IMG/VR virus record: IMGVR_UViG_3300034138_000045
Location: 1-39,308 of that record
Reading direction: 5' to 3' (one strand)
From: a virus
Length of the DNA stretch: 39,308 bases
This document shows positions 8,037-14,586 of the stretch, one piece after another. Numbering within the stretch: position 1 is the first letter of the stretch; each line of letters begins with the position of its first letter. Below the pieces are notes generated by a model. It did not search any database and was not told the origin of the DNA. It saw nothing but the letters and a program-made list of their open reading frames with translations. The translations under genes and the position numbers were made by a program.

Positions 8037-8474
8037 CTACGGGCGCCGGTCTTCTCCCGACTGAACCTCAACGCCGGGGGTCTCCGAGTGGTCCTGCGCG
8101 CCGACGATCTGATCGAACTCCTCCCAGTCGGCCTGCCGCGGGCCACCAAGACGCGTACGCGACTGCCAGCCGCGGAGCTTCTCGAGCCGCTCCTCTGCGC
8201 TCATCGTGTCGAGAGACCCGACGCTCTGGGTCTGCGCGGTGTCGCCGCGCTGGCTGTCGGGCGTGGTCGTGGTCGATGCGCCCTGGTTGAGCTGCGAGAC
8301 GGGCAGGCTCTCGCCGGTCACGCCCTGCTGGCCGCCCTGGCTCGGCTCGGTCGATGCCGTGTCCTGGGGCTCGCTACCCGGCCGCTGTGCGGCGGCCTCG
8401 TTGTGGGGATTGGACTCCGCTGCCGCGTCGTCCGTCTCGCGGTTGCTCCCGCCCAGCCAGCTCTTCTTGCTCAT
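8037..8474 (-). CDS. Disordered Ser/Thr/Gln-rich protein
   Basis: 145 residues. The first 90 residues are low-complexity, rich in Ser, Thr, Gln, Gly and Asn, and should be disordered. The last 55 hold a short helix (MSAEERLEKLRGW) and an acidic tail. The ATG has an AGAGGAG site 6 bases upstream. Its first 101 bases overlap the end of the HNH-like gene in another frame, an unusually long overlap, so one of the two genes may be degenerate or its end mis-called. No function can be given. Confidence 0.5.
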   Translation of the reverse strand: MSKKSWLGGSNRETDDAAAESNPHNEAAAQRPGSEPQDTASTEPSQGGQQGVTGESLPVSQLNQGASTTTTPDSQRGDTAQTQSVGSLDTMSAEERLEKLRGWQSRTRLGGPRQADWEEFDQIVGAQDHSETPGVEVQSGEDRRP

Positions 8475-8967
8475 GGAGTCTCCTCTTGGCCCGCTCCACC
8501 ATCTGGTTGCTGACCAGGCTGTGGGCTTCGGCTACGCAGGATAGATTCCCACAGGTGCGCACGAGAAAACATCCATGAGGCAGGGGCTTCTTGTGTGTCA
8601 GCGACCACACGACCACGTCCGCCCGCGCGCTGCCGTAGGCGCCGGCTCGAACGCGCGGATAGACGTCTGTCCCGTACATGAGCATGTAGGAGCCAGTCCA
8701 GACCCAGCAGCCGTCGGGGCGCTTGTCGACGTTAGGCTCGATGCGCGCCCAGTCGTAGCAGCGGGCGTCGTCCTTCACGCGGCGCGCGGCGCGCTGCTCC
8801 TTGCCCATCTTGGCGCGGTGCGCGCGCTGGTAGGCGGCGTACTGCGCGCGCTTGTGCGCCAGGCGCTCCTCGGGGCTCATCGCCTCGAGCGCTTCTCTCG
8901 CGCGCTTCTGCGCGGCCCACTCTTCGATGGTCGTTGGCTCGGTCGCCCTTCGGCTCCGCTTGGGCAT
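8374..8967 (-). CDS. HNH-like endonuclease, possibly degenerate
   Basis: 197 residues. The N-terminal half is a basic helix-rich region with an MSPEERLAHKRAQYAAY stretch. The second half has the phage HNH framework: a GCWVWTG motif and a CxxxCGNLSCVAEAH cluster. The residue normally His before the first cysteine pair (VCH-R-C-D-N in active relatives) is Arg here (LVRTCGN), so the first catalytic His of HNH may be lost. The last 34 residues overlap the next gene and are Arg-rich, suggesting a drifted C-terminus. It heads a minus-strand operon diverging from the XRE genes by only 31 bases. It may be a relic homing nuclease. Confidence 0.65.
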   Translation of the reverse strand: MPKRSRRATEPTTIEEWAAQKRAREALEAMSPEERLAHKRAQYAAYQRAHRAKMGKEQRAARRVKDDARCYDWARIEPNVDKRPDGCWVWTGSYMLMYGTDVYPRVRAGAYGSARADVVVWSLTHKKPLPHGCFLVRTCGNLSCVAEAHSLVSNQMVERAKRRLHEQEELAGREQPRDGRRGSGVQSPQRGRRTAAG

Positions 8968-8998
8968 GGGGGCCTCCCTCTGAGACTATGTACGTCCG
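8968..8998. promoter_or_regulatory. Very short divergent intergenic region
   Basis: Only 31 bases separate the HNH-like gene (leftward) from the first XRE regulator (rightward). A GAGGG Shine-Dalgarno for the leftward gene takes part of it. No convincing -35/-10 pair fits for either direction, so promoters probably reach into the coding sequences, or the rightward transcript is close to leaderless. An operator for one of the XRE proteins would be expected here; no clear inverted repeat is visible. Confidence 0.4.
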
Positions 8999-9289
8999 AT
9001 GCCGCGAATCGCGCCAGAGCCTGACCACGTTCTCTACGAGCTGGGCAAGCTCATCAAGCGCCAGCGCATCGCGCGCGGCACGCACCAGTACGACTTCGCG
9101 GCGCTTATCGGCGTGCATATCTCGACGCTCCGGCTCTACGAACACGGTCAGCGGAATCCTCCGATCGACACGCTGGTGCGCATGGCACACGGCTGCGATC
9201 TCGCACTGAGCCAGTTTCTTTCGCCGCTCGATCACATCGAGGTGCCCGTGAGGGAGCCGCGCAAGAACAAGCCGAAGGCTCCGAAGTGA
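8999..9289 (+). CDS. XRE-family helix-turn-helix regulator
   Basis: 96 residues. Residues 10-75 form a Cro/CI-type HTH: LGKLIKRQRIARGTHQYDFA, then AALIGVHISTLRLYEHGQRN as recognition helix and following turn, then the PPIDTLVRMAHGCDLALSQF closing helices. The C-terminus is short and basic, with no peptidase or dimerisation domain, so it is Cro-like in size. It is the first gene of the plus-strand accessory operon and overlaps the next regulator by 4 bases. It probably controls the divergent junction upstream. Confidence 0.85.
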   Translation: MPRIAPEPDHVLYELGKLIKRQRIARGTHQYDFAALIGVHISTLRLYEHGQRNPPIDTLVRMAHGCDLALSQFLSPLDHIEVPVREPRKNKPKAPK

Positions 9290-9768
9290 CGCTCGAGGAG
9301 GTGCGGAAGTTGCTGGAAGAGGCGATGGACTTCCACAGCGAGCACTGGCTCGAGGAGGCGGTCAGGCGTCTCGAGTCGCAGCGGCACTCGCAGCAGTTTC
9401 GCCGCATCTACGACATCACCACCGTGGGGGCGCGCATCAGGACCGCGCGCGAGACGGTCGGGCTCACGCAGCACCAGCTCGCCCGCCGCATGGGGTGGCA
9501 CCCGTGGGCGGTCAGCAACCTCGAGACGGGCCGCAGGAACCTCGACGCCCAGAAGCTCCCAGGGCTCGCCACGTGCCTCATGGTGAGCCGCGCGTGGCTG
9601 CTCATGGAGTCGGACGAGGGCGGGCCTCCCCTGCCCACCAAGGTGCTGCGGAAGCAAAAGCGGGTGAACTGGCAGCAGGCGACCGCGAAGCAGAAGAAGA
9701 AGGCGCGCGCCAAGGCCGAGCTCGAGCGGCTCAGGGGGCTGAGGCCGCCGAAGGAAACAAAGCCATGA
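9286..9768 (+). CDS. Second XRE-family helix-turn-helix regulator
   Basis: 160 residues from a GTG overlapping the previous stop. A helical N-terminal arm (residues 1-45) precedes an HTH at about 47-105: GARIRTARETVGLTQHQLAR followed by RMGWHPWAVSNLETGRRNL. The C-terminal 50 residues are Lys/Arg-rich and helical. No LexA-type autocleavage site is visible. Two XRE proteins in series could be a repressor/antirepressor pair that sets the lysis versus maintenance choice; the sequence does not say which is which. The gene ends inside the first octamer repeat upstream of parA. Confidence 0.8.
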   Translation: MTLEEVRKLLEEAMDFHSEHWLEEAVRRLESQRHSQQFRRIYDITTVGARIRTARETVGLTQHQLARRMGWHPWAVSNLETGRRNLDAQKLPGLATCLMVSRAWLLMESDEGGPPLPTKVLRKQKRVNWQQATAKQKKKARAKAELERLRGLRPPKETKP

Positions 9769-9789
9769 CGTCATGACGTCTTGACGCCG
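9766..9789 (+). repeat. Three tandem 8-bp repeats upstream of parA (candidate centromere/operator, site 1)
   Basis: Three contiguous octamers: TGACGTCA, TGACGTCT and TGACGCCG. The first is a perfect palindrome. They lie between the stop of the XRE gene and the parA start. In type Ib partition systems (ParA with a ribbon-helix-helix partner) the centromere is a set of short direct repeats upstream of parA that also acts as operator. A related copy with two octamers is at 10576-10591. The match of position and repeat style is good; binding is inferred. Confidence 0.7.
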
Positions 9790-9816
9790 CGAGCTTATTT
9801 CGCCACAACCGCCTAC

Positions 9817-10458
9817 ATGGCAACCATAACTTTTGGCGGGCAAAAAGGGGGCGCGGGCAAGACCGCGCTCACCATGCACCTGGGCGCGGAGTGGCTGCGC
9901 CGGGGAAGGAGCGTGCTGCTGGTCGACGCCGACCCGCAAGCGCACGTGCTCAAGTGGCACGGCATCGGAGTCGCGAAGGACCAGCCCGTGCCGGGCGTGG
10001 TGGGCGTCGGAGACGGGCTCAGGGCGGTCGTAGGGCCGCTCTCGCGCCAGCACGACGTGACCATCGTCGACACGGCCGGGCGGCACAGCCGCCGCCTCGG
10101 TGGGGCGCTGGCCATCACCGACCTGGTGCTCTTGCCGGCCAAGCCCGAGCCCGGCGACGTGTGGTCGCTCGAGGACTCGATCGAGCTCGTGCGCGAGGTG
10201 CAGCACGTGCGCCCCGACATGCGCGCGGCCATCGTCATGTGCTGCACGCGTGCGACCCGCATCGGCAAGGCGGCGCGCGACGCCATCGCCAAGGCCAAGA
10301 TACCGGTCCTCGGCACGAGCCTGCGGTACTTCGTGACCTACAGCGAGGCCCAGGCGGCGGGCAGGGGCGTGTCCCTGTACGCGCCCAAGTCGCAGGCGGC
10401 CGACGAGCTGCGCGCGCTGGCTGATGAGCTTGAGGGGTTGCTCCATGTCGCGGCGTAG
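9817..10458 (+). CDS. parA: ParA/Soj-family partition ATPase (type Ib size)
   Basis: 213 residues. The deviant Walker A KGGAGKT is at residues 10-16, the A' motif LLVDADPQA near 34-42, and Walker B VTIVDTAGR near 84-92. There is no N-terminal HTH, and the length fits type Ib ParA proteins, which work with a small ribbon-helix-helix centromere binder. Such a gene follows here with a 14-base overlap. ParA proteins bind DNA non-specifically with ATP and move plasmid copies apart. The ATG at residue 13 of the longer open frame was chosen because the deviant Walker A normally starts about ten residues from the N-terminus. A partition ATPase is a hallmark of extrachromosomal prophages. Confidence 0.9.
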   Translation: MATITFGGQKGGAGKTALTMHLGAEWLRRGRSVLLVDADPQAHVLKWHGIGVAKDQPVPGVVGVGDGLRAVVGPLSRQHDVTIVDTAGRHSRRLGGALAITDLVLLPAKPEPGDVWSLEDSIELVREVQHVRPDMRAAIVMCCTRATRIGKAARDAIAKAKIPVLGTSLRYFVTYSEAQAAGRGVSLYAPKSQAADELRALADELEGLLHVAA

Positions 10459-10786
10459 CCAGGTGGAACTCAACCTTGGGGGGAGCGTCACGCAGCCGGC
10501 GCCCGAGCCCGTGGCCCGCGCCATCGAGGACCTGTTCTCGCGAGACGGGGAACGACGGGCAGGGGAACAACGCCATGACGTCACGACGCCGCAAGCTCGC
10601 GTCGGCAGTTGGGCGCGTCCGCGCGTACGCCGCTCGGATGGGGTCGAGACGCGCGCGACCACGGTGCACCTGCCGATTGACCTGGCCGAGGCGCTCGACG
10701 CTATCCGCATCCGAACCCACCGACGGCTGAGTGACCTGCTGGTGGAAGCGGCGCGCGAGAAGTGGGCCGGAGGGAGGACCAAGTGA
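10445..10786 (+). CDS. Ribbon-helix-helix protein, probable ParB/ParG-type centromere binder
   Basis: 113 residues; the ATG lies 14 bases inside parA. The C-terminal part (about residues 70-108) is a clear RHH/CopG unit: a strand with TRATTVHLPI, then helix DLAEALDAIRI and helix RRLSDLLVEAAREKW. The N-terminal 65 residues are Arg-rich and low in structure, as in ParG and omega-type partners, where a mobile arm stimulates ParA. The second set of octamer repeats lies inside the coding sequence of this arm. Partition partner is inferred from fold, size and position. Confidence 0.75.
   Translation: MSRRSQVELNLGGSVTQPAPEPVARAIEDLFSRDGERRAGEQRHDVTTPQARVGSWARPRVRRSDGVETRATTVHLPIDLAEALDAIRIRTHRRLSDLLVEAAREKWAGGRTK
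10576..10591 (+). repeat. Second octamer site inside the RHH gene (site 2)
   Basis: Two adjacent octamers, TGACGTCA and CGACGCCG. The similarity to site 1 runs wider: 10563-10583 matches 9753-9773 at 19 of 21 bases, and 10584-10597 matches 9782-9795 at 12 of 14. The only large difference is one extra octamer in site 1. Conservation inside coding sequence suggests a DNA-level function or a copy made by duplication. Confidence 0.65.
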
Positions 10787-11007
10787 AGGATTGGAACTAC
10801 TGCGTTCACGACAGCCGCTACAACATCAAAAGCAGCTGGAAGACTTTTATTCAGGCGCAGAAGGAGGCAAAGAAGCTCGCGGGCGACGGCGCCGAACTCG
10901 TGCGCTGGGTCCACGACGGCGCGGGCGGCAAGGTGTTCGTCTACGGCGGCCCCAGAGGCGAGTTTTCGGTGAGCCACGGCGAGCACGTCATGGTGGGGTC
11001 GCTGTGA
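10783..11007 (+). CDS. Small protein of unknown function
   Basis: 74 residues from a GTG overlapping the RHH stop by 4 bases. An aromatic N-terminus (KDWNYCVHDSRYN) is followed by a helix (FIQAQKEAKKLAGDG) and a beta-rich second half (ELVRWVHDGAGGKVFVYGG). It looks like a compact globular domain. No family is recognised. Coupling to the partition genes suggests it belongs to the same accessory operon. Confidence 0.6.
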   Translation: MKDWNYCVHDSRYNIKSSWKTFIQAQKEAKKLAGDGAELVRWVHDGAGGKVFVYGGPRGEFSVSHGEHVMVGSL

Positions 11008-11219
11008 AAGACGCCGAAGCGTACCTAGCCGAGCTGACGCTGCTCTCTCGCAAGCACGGCGTCGAGCTTGTGCTGGCCGTGCTCGACTCGGGCAGCGGCA
11101 TCGTGTTCGCCGGCCCGCACCAGGGCCAGCAGCTGCGCGAGGTGCTTCAGTATCTCTTGCTGGCTCAGTCGACCGACCCCGAGCGCGTGGTGATGCCCAT
11201 CTCGAAGGCGGACGCGTGA
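11004..11219 (+). CDS. Small protein of unknown function
   Basis: 71 residues from a GTG overlapping the upstream stop by 4 bases. The order is helix (AEAYLAELTLLSRKHG), strand (VELVLAVLDSGSGIVFAGP), helix (QQLREVLQYLLLAQ), a simple alpha/beta domain. No family is recognised. It is coupled on both sides within the accessory operon. Confidence 0.6.
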   Translation: MKDAEAYLAELTLLSRKHGVELVLAVLDSGSGIVFAGPHQGQQLREVLQYLLLAQSTDPERVVMPISKADA

Positions 11220-11548
11220 GCCGCGAACGGAAGCGCCAGGAGCTGCGCCGCAAGCTCGGGCCGAAGATGAAGCTTGAGTACCGCCATGCGGGGGCGTCAT
11301 GCCCGGCATGCGGCTACGTCTTCAACCTCGGCTTCTCCACGTACAGCGAGCAGGGCCGTAGCTCGTGCAAGACCGGGGAGACCTTCACCGTCTGCACGCG
11401 CTGCCGCCGCGTCCTGATCGTCGCGGACAGCGGAGCCATCCGCTTGCTCGACGAGACGGGCAAGCTGCTGCTCACCCCAGACGACCTGAAGTCCCTCGAC
11501 ATCATGCGCGAGCTTCTCGAGGTCGCGGGATACGACGACCTCTCGTAG
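11216..11548 (+). CDS. Zinc-ribbon protein
   Basis: 110 residues. CPACGY near residue 25 and CTRCRR near residue 60 make a two-knuckle zinc ribbon, with a basic N-terminal helix before it (RERKRQELRRKLG) and a helical C-terminus (DDLKSLDIMRELLEVAG). Zinc ribbons of this size often bind nucleic acid or proteins of the transcription machinery. It is the last gene of the accessory operon and is followed by a hairpin. Confidence 0.65.
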   Translation: MSRERKRQELRRKLGPKMKLEYRHAGASCPACGYVFNLGFSTYSEQGRSSCKTGETFTVCTRCRRVLIVADSGAIRLLDETGKLLLTPDDLKSLDIMRELLEVAGYDDLS

Positions 11549-11628
11549 CTCTCGCCAGCGAGAGTTGACGCCCACGCCCACTCGGGGCGAACATGGCGTG
11601 GCCTTTCCAGGACACCATAGTGGCTGAG

Positions 11629-11665
11629 AGCCCGACGCGTTTTGCCTACCGTGGCGCGTCGGGCT
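11629..11665 (+). terminator. Strong 11-bp hairpin at the end of the accessory operon
   Basis: AGCCCGACGCG (11629-11639) pairs perfectly with CGCGTCGGGCT (11655-11665) around a 15-base loop and is followed by TTCGCTTTG. It lies about 80 bases after the zinc-ribbon gene and could end that operon. Its right arm and loop also contain the last codons and stop of the minus-strand gene, so it may serve both strands. The T-run is weak. Confidence 0.55.
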
Positions 11666-11891
11666 TTCGCTTTGCGCGCTTGGGCTCGAACAGCGCGATG
11701 AGCCTGGTCGGCAAGATCCAGTGGTCGGGCTTGTCGGGGCGCCGGTTGCAGAGCGCGCCGCAGTCCTCGCACCAGAGCCAGGACGCGTGGTCCTTTGTGC
11801 CCTCGCCGCCCGTGTAGGACAGCATGCGCTGCTTCACGTGCTCGCGGCAGCGCCGGATGGCGTCGGTACGTGCCTTAACGCTTGCGCCCAT
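11646..11891 (-). CDS. Lone minus-strand small protein with CxxC motif
   Basis: 81 residues. The N-terminal half is a basic helix (KARTDAIRRCREHVKQRML). The middle has WLWCEDCGALC, a possible zinc knuckle, and the C-terminus is basic (KRAKRKPDAPR). No ribosome site stands out before the ATG; a later ATG (residue 23) is possible. It is the only minus-strand gene between the accessory operon and the capsid gene. Codon use fits its neighbours, which supports it being real, but no function can be named. Confidence 0.55.
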   Translation of the reverse strand: MGASVKARTDAIRRCREHVKQRMLSYTGGEGTKDHASWLWCEDCGALCNRRPDKPDHWILPTRLIALFEPKRAKRKPDAPR

Positions 11892-12083
11892 CGGCTGAGT
11901 TGACGGCCTACACGCGGCACGCGCAAGATTTACGGCGAATCAGCACTCAAGACATTCCCGCGACGAAGTCCGAGGAGCTCGCTGCACCGCCCCGTGAGGG
12001 CGTCTGGTCCAAGCGAGTAAGCCCGGTAGGTCTGACCGTGAGCCGTCGAGAGTCACCACACCCTGCACCGTGGAGACGCTCCG
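11892..12083 (+). promoter_or_regulatory. Leader of the capsid operon, candidate promoter
   Basis: 192 bases without a gene. A TTGACG box at 11900-11905 is followed 18 bases later by CAAGAT, a weak -35/-10 pair reading toward the capsid gene. TTGACG also occurs at 11565 and 9781, each in intergenic DNA. A GGAGAC ribosome site precedes the capsid ATG. A strong late promoter is expected here because the capsid gene is separated from the upstream morphogenesis genes by an accessory module. Confidence 0.4.
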
Positions 12084-13391
12084 ATGACTACTGGCACAGG
12101 CACGAATACTGATTATGCAAGAGGCTTTGAACTACTGAAGCGTGTATACGCTGATAAGGTAGAAGACCTCGTCCCCGAGAGCGACCGGCTAGCGAAGGAC
12201 ATTCCTTTCATCGCAGCCGATAAGCAGCCCGGTCAGGACTATTATCAAACCGTTACGCTCACCAGGGAAGGCGGCATAACCTGGTGGAATGATGGCAGTA
12301 TTAAGACTTTGAACCAGCCGCTTTCGACGGCAGAGCTCTCGGCGAGTATCAGAGGTTCTGAAATCGCTATCAGAGCAGCTTTATCGTACAAGTTCATGCA
12401 CTCGGCGCTCAAGCAGCTCGACGGCACGCGAGCGGGTGCGCGGGCGTTCGTCAACGCCACGAAGGACCGCTTCGAGAAGCTCACCAAGGGCGCGAGCTAC
12501 GCGCGTGAGTGCATGCTGCTGTACGGCGGCGGCACGGGCGCAGTCAGCAACCTCGGCGTCGTCGCCAACACCACTGGCAGCGCGACCACGAACCTCGTGG
12601 TGCAGATGGCGGCAGCAGACTACGCGACGGCCATCTGGTCGGGCAGCGAGGGTCTCGAGTTCGACATCTACTCGACGGCCGGCGCCAAGCGGAACACGGC
12701 GGGCACCACCAGTGACACGGTCTTCAAGCTGACCGGCACCGATCCGACGAACTACCGCGTCACCTTCACCAGCCACGCGACCAACGTGGCTGCGGTCGTC
12801 GCGACGGATCAGATCTTCTTCGCGGGCGCACGCGGCAACGACGCCCTCGGGTTCGTGGGCGCAGGGCTCACGCAAACGGGTTCTTTATGGGGAATTTCTA
12901 CCACCACTTATGGATTGTGGAAGCCCACGGTGATCAACGTCGGCGGCGCGCTCACCTTCGCCGCGGTCTCTGAAGCGGGCGCTACCGTCGCGTCGGTAGG
13001 GCACTACGGTGACTACGATTTGTACCTAAATCCGGCTACTTTTGCAGACGTCTGCGACGACCAGACGGCCCTCATCAGCCACACGACCAAGTCGAGCGGC
13101 AAGCTGACGATCGGCTTCGACGACGTCGCGTTCAAGTCGCAGGCGGGCACGGTGTACCTCAAGCCGCATCCCTACATGAAGCGCGGCATCGCGCTCGGGC
13201 TGCCGCGTGACCTGTGCATGCGCGTCGGCGCCACCGACCTCACCCACACGATGCCGGGGTTCGGCAAGATGTTCAGGGAGCTCGAGAACGCGGCGGGCGT
13301 CGAGATGCGTCTGTACACCGACCAGGCGCCTTTCTGCCAGAACCCGAAGTTCGTCACCGTCTTCACCGGCATCACCAACACCACCGACTGA
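12084..13391 (+). CDS. Major capsid protein
   Basis: 435 residues. The size, the position before the adaptor and nozzle genes, and the coat-like pattern support this: an N-terminal helix (GFELLKRVYADKVEDLVP), an extended loop region (QPLSTAELSASIRGSEIAI), a long helical spine (KFMHSALKQLDGTRAGARAFV), and strand-rich domains to a C-terminal GITNTTD tail. It likely adopts the HK97 fold with an inserted domain, as in P22-like coats. Codon use is unusual: roughly 12100-12400, 12880-12920 and 13010-13045 are AT-richer with rare codons (AGA, TTA, ATA, AAT) compared with the GC-rich remainder. Confidence 0.85.
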   Translation: MTTGTGTNTDYARGFELLKRVYADKVEDLVPESDRLAKDIPFIAADKQPGQDYYQTVTLTREGGITWWNDGSIKTLNQPLSTAELSASIRGSEIAIRAALSYKFMHSALKQLDGTRAGARAFVNATKDRFEKLTKGASYARECMLLYGGGTGAVSNLGVVANTTGSATTNLVVQMAAADYATAIWSGSEGLEFDIYSTAGAKRNTAGTTSDTVFKLTGTDPTNYRVTFTSHATNVAAVVATDQIFFAGARGNDALGFVGAGLTQTGSLWGISTTTYGLWKPTVINVGGALTFAAVSEAGATVASVGHYGDYDLYLNPATFADVCDDQTALISHTTKSSGKLTIGFDDVAFKSQAGTVYLKPHPYMKRGIALGLPRDLCMRVGATDLTHTMPGFGKMFRELENAAGVEMRLYTDQAPFCQNPKFVTVFTGITNTTD

Positions 13392-13403
13392 TAGGAGCCG
13401 CCG

Positions 13404-13583
13404 ATGGCGACCAAGCCAGGAATCCTGATGGCGCTCGCGCCAGACGATGAGTCAGAGGAGAGTCTGCTCGAGGACGAGGACAGCGAGGGCGCTGCGCGTC
13501 CGAAGCGCGACCCGTCCGCGCTCATCGCCAGCATCGAGAGTCAGCTGCTCGACCTGCGTCGCGCCATCGCCGAGCTCGACTGA
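13404..13583 (+). CDS. Small acidic coiled-coil protein after the capsid gene
   Basis: 59 residues, too short for many gene callers. An AGGAG site lies 7 bases before the ATG. The middle is strongly acidic (DDESEESLLEDEDSEG) and the C-terminus a helix with heptad leucines and isoleucines (ALIASIESQLLDLRRAIAEL). Its stop abuts the start of the adaptor gene. It may be a minor head or assembly protein; that is based only on position. Confidence 0.65.
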   Translation: MATKPGILMALAPDDESEESLLEDEDSEGAARPKRDPSALIASIESQLLDLRRAIAELD

Positions 13584-14582
13584 GTGCCGTCAGAACGCAA
13601 CGCCCTGCGGTGGACGAGCGCCGACGTCCTGAGCGACGTCCGCCGCAAGGCGTCGCTGCCTGCGACCAGTACCGACTGGACCGACGCGGTCATCCTGCGT
13701 GAAGCCACGGACGTGCTCTGGTCCTTCGCCGGCTGGGCGCTGTCGCAAGCGGGCGACGGGCGGCTGCTGTCGAGCATCGATCGGCCCATCACCACGGCGC
13801 TGATGCTCACGGGCACGTACGGCGCGGCGAACGAGGTGCCCGTGCCGCCGCTCGCCATCGCCTCGACCATCGAGGGCGTCTCCTACGTCGACAGCAGCGG
13901 GCAGGCGCACACCAGGCTTACGCGCATCGACCAGGCCGAGGAAGCCACCTGGGCGCAGCCGACCCGCACGGGCACGCCCGCTTGCTACGCGCTGGTGGGC
14001 GAGCGGATTCGCCTCTACCCGACGCCGAACCAGGGCGGCACGCTGCGCGTCACCTACCAGCGCAGGCACCCGGAGCTGCTCATCGACGGCGTCGCCTACG
14101 GCATCAACAACGTCTCCGCGGCGACCGCGGCAACCAGCACCACGACCACGCTCACCGAGAGCTACCCGCACTCGACCTACTACGGCTTTGGCGACCTGAT
14201 GGACGTGATCAGCGGCTACTACCCCTACGCGCCCATTGCCAGCGGCCTCGAGATCCTCGCCTTCCCCACGGGCTCGAGCGTCACCGTCAACGCGCCGGTG
14301 AGCGTGTTCGGCGCGACGCTCGAGTACGGCGCGCGTCTCGTGCGCGCGGGACAGAGCCCATACGTGTCCTATCCGCTGGAGCTCAGGACCTGCATCAGCG
14401 AGAAGATCGCCGCCAACATCCTGCGGACCATGGGGGACATGGCGGGCATGCAGGCGGCCGAGCAGTCGGCGTCCATCGAGCTCTCGCGTGTGATCCAGAT
14501 GCTGACCCCGCGCAGCAAGCGCGATAAGCCGCGCGCCGTGAACCCCTACAGCCATCTGCGCCTCAAGCTCGGTCGGTGGTGA
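13584..14582 (+). CDS. Head-tail adaptor / head completion protein
   Basis: 332 residues from a GTG placed directly after the previous stop. The N-terminus has a helical opening typical of podophage adaptors (TSADVLSDVRRKASLPATSTDWTD-like). A beta-rich centre with a Thr-rich loop follows (residues 180-190), and the C-terminus is basic. The gene sits between capsid and nozzle, where the ring that joins portal to tail is usually encoded. The assignment is by position and general pattern. Confidence 0.65.
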   Translation: MPSERNALRWTSADVLSDVRRKASLPATSTDWTDAVILREATDVLWSFAGWALSQAGDGRLLSSIDRPITTALMLTGTYGAANEVPVPPLAIASTIEGVSYVDSSGQAHTRLTRIDQAEEATWAQPTRTGTPACYALVGERIRLYPTPNQGGTLRVTYQRRHPELLIDGVAYGINNVSAATAATSTTTTLTESYPHSTYYGFGDLMDVISGYYPYAPIASGLEILAFPTGSSVTVNAPVSVFGATLEYGARLVRAGQSPYVSYPLELRTCISEKIAANILRTMGDMAGMQAAEQSASIELSRVIQMLTPRSKRDKPRAVNPYSHLRLKLGRW

Positions 14583-14586
14583 GCTG

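Noticed and set aside
9232-11253. Very long minus-strand open frame opposite the XRE/par genes
   Set aside because: It is Arg/Ala-rich with no domain pattern and lies opposite five well supported plus-strand genes.
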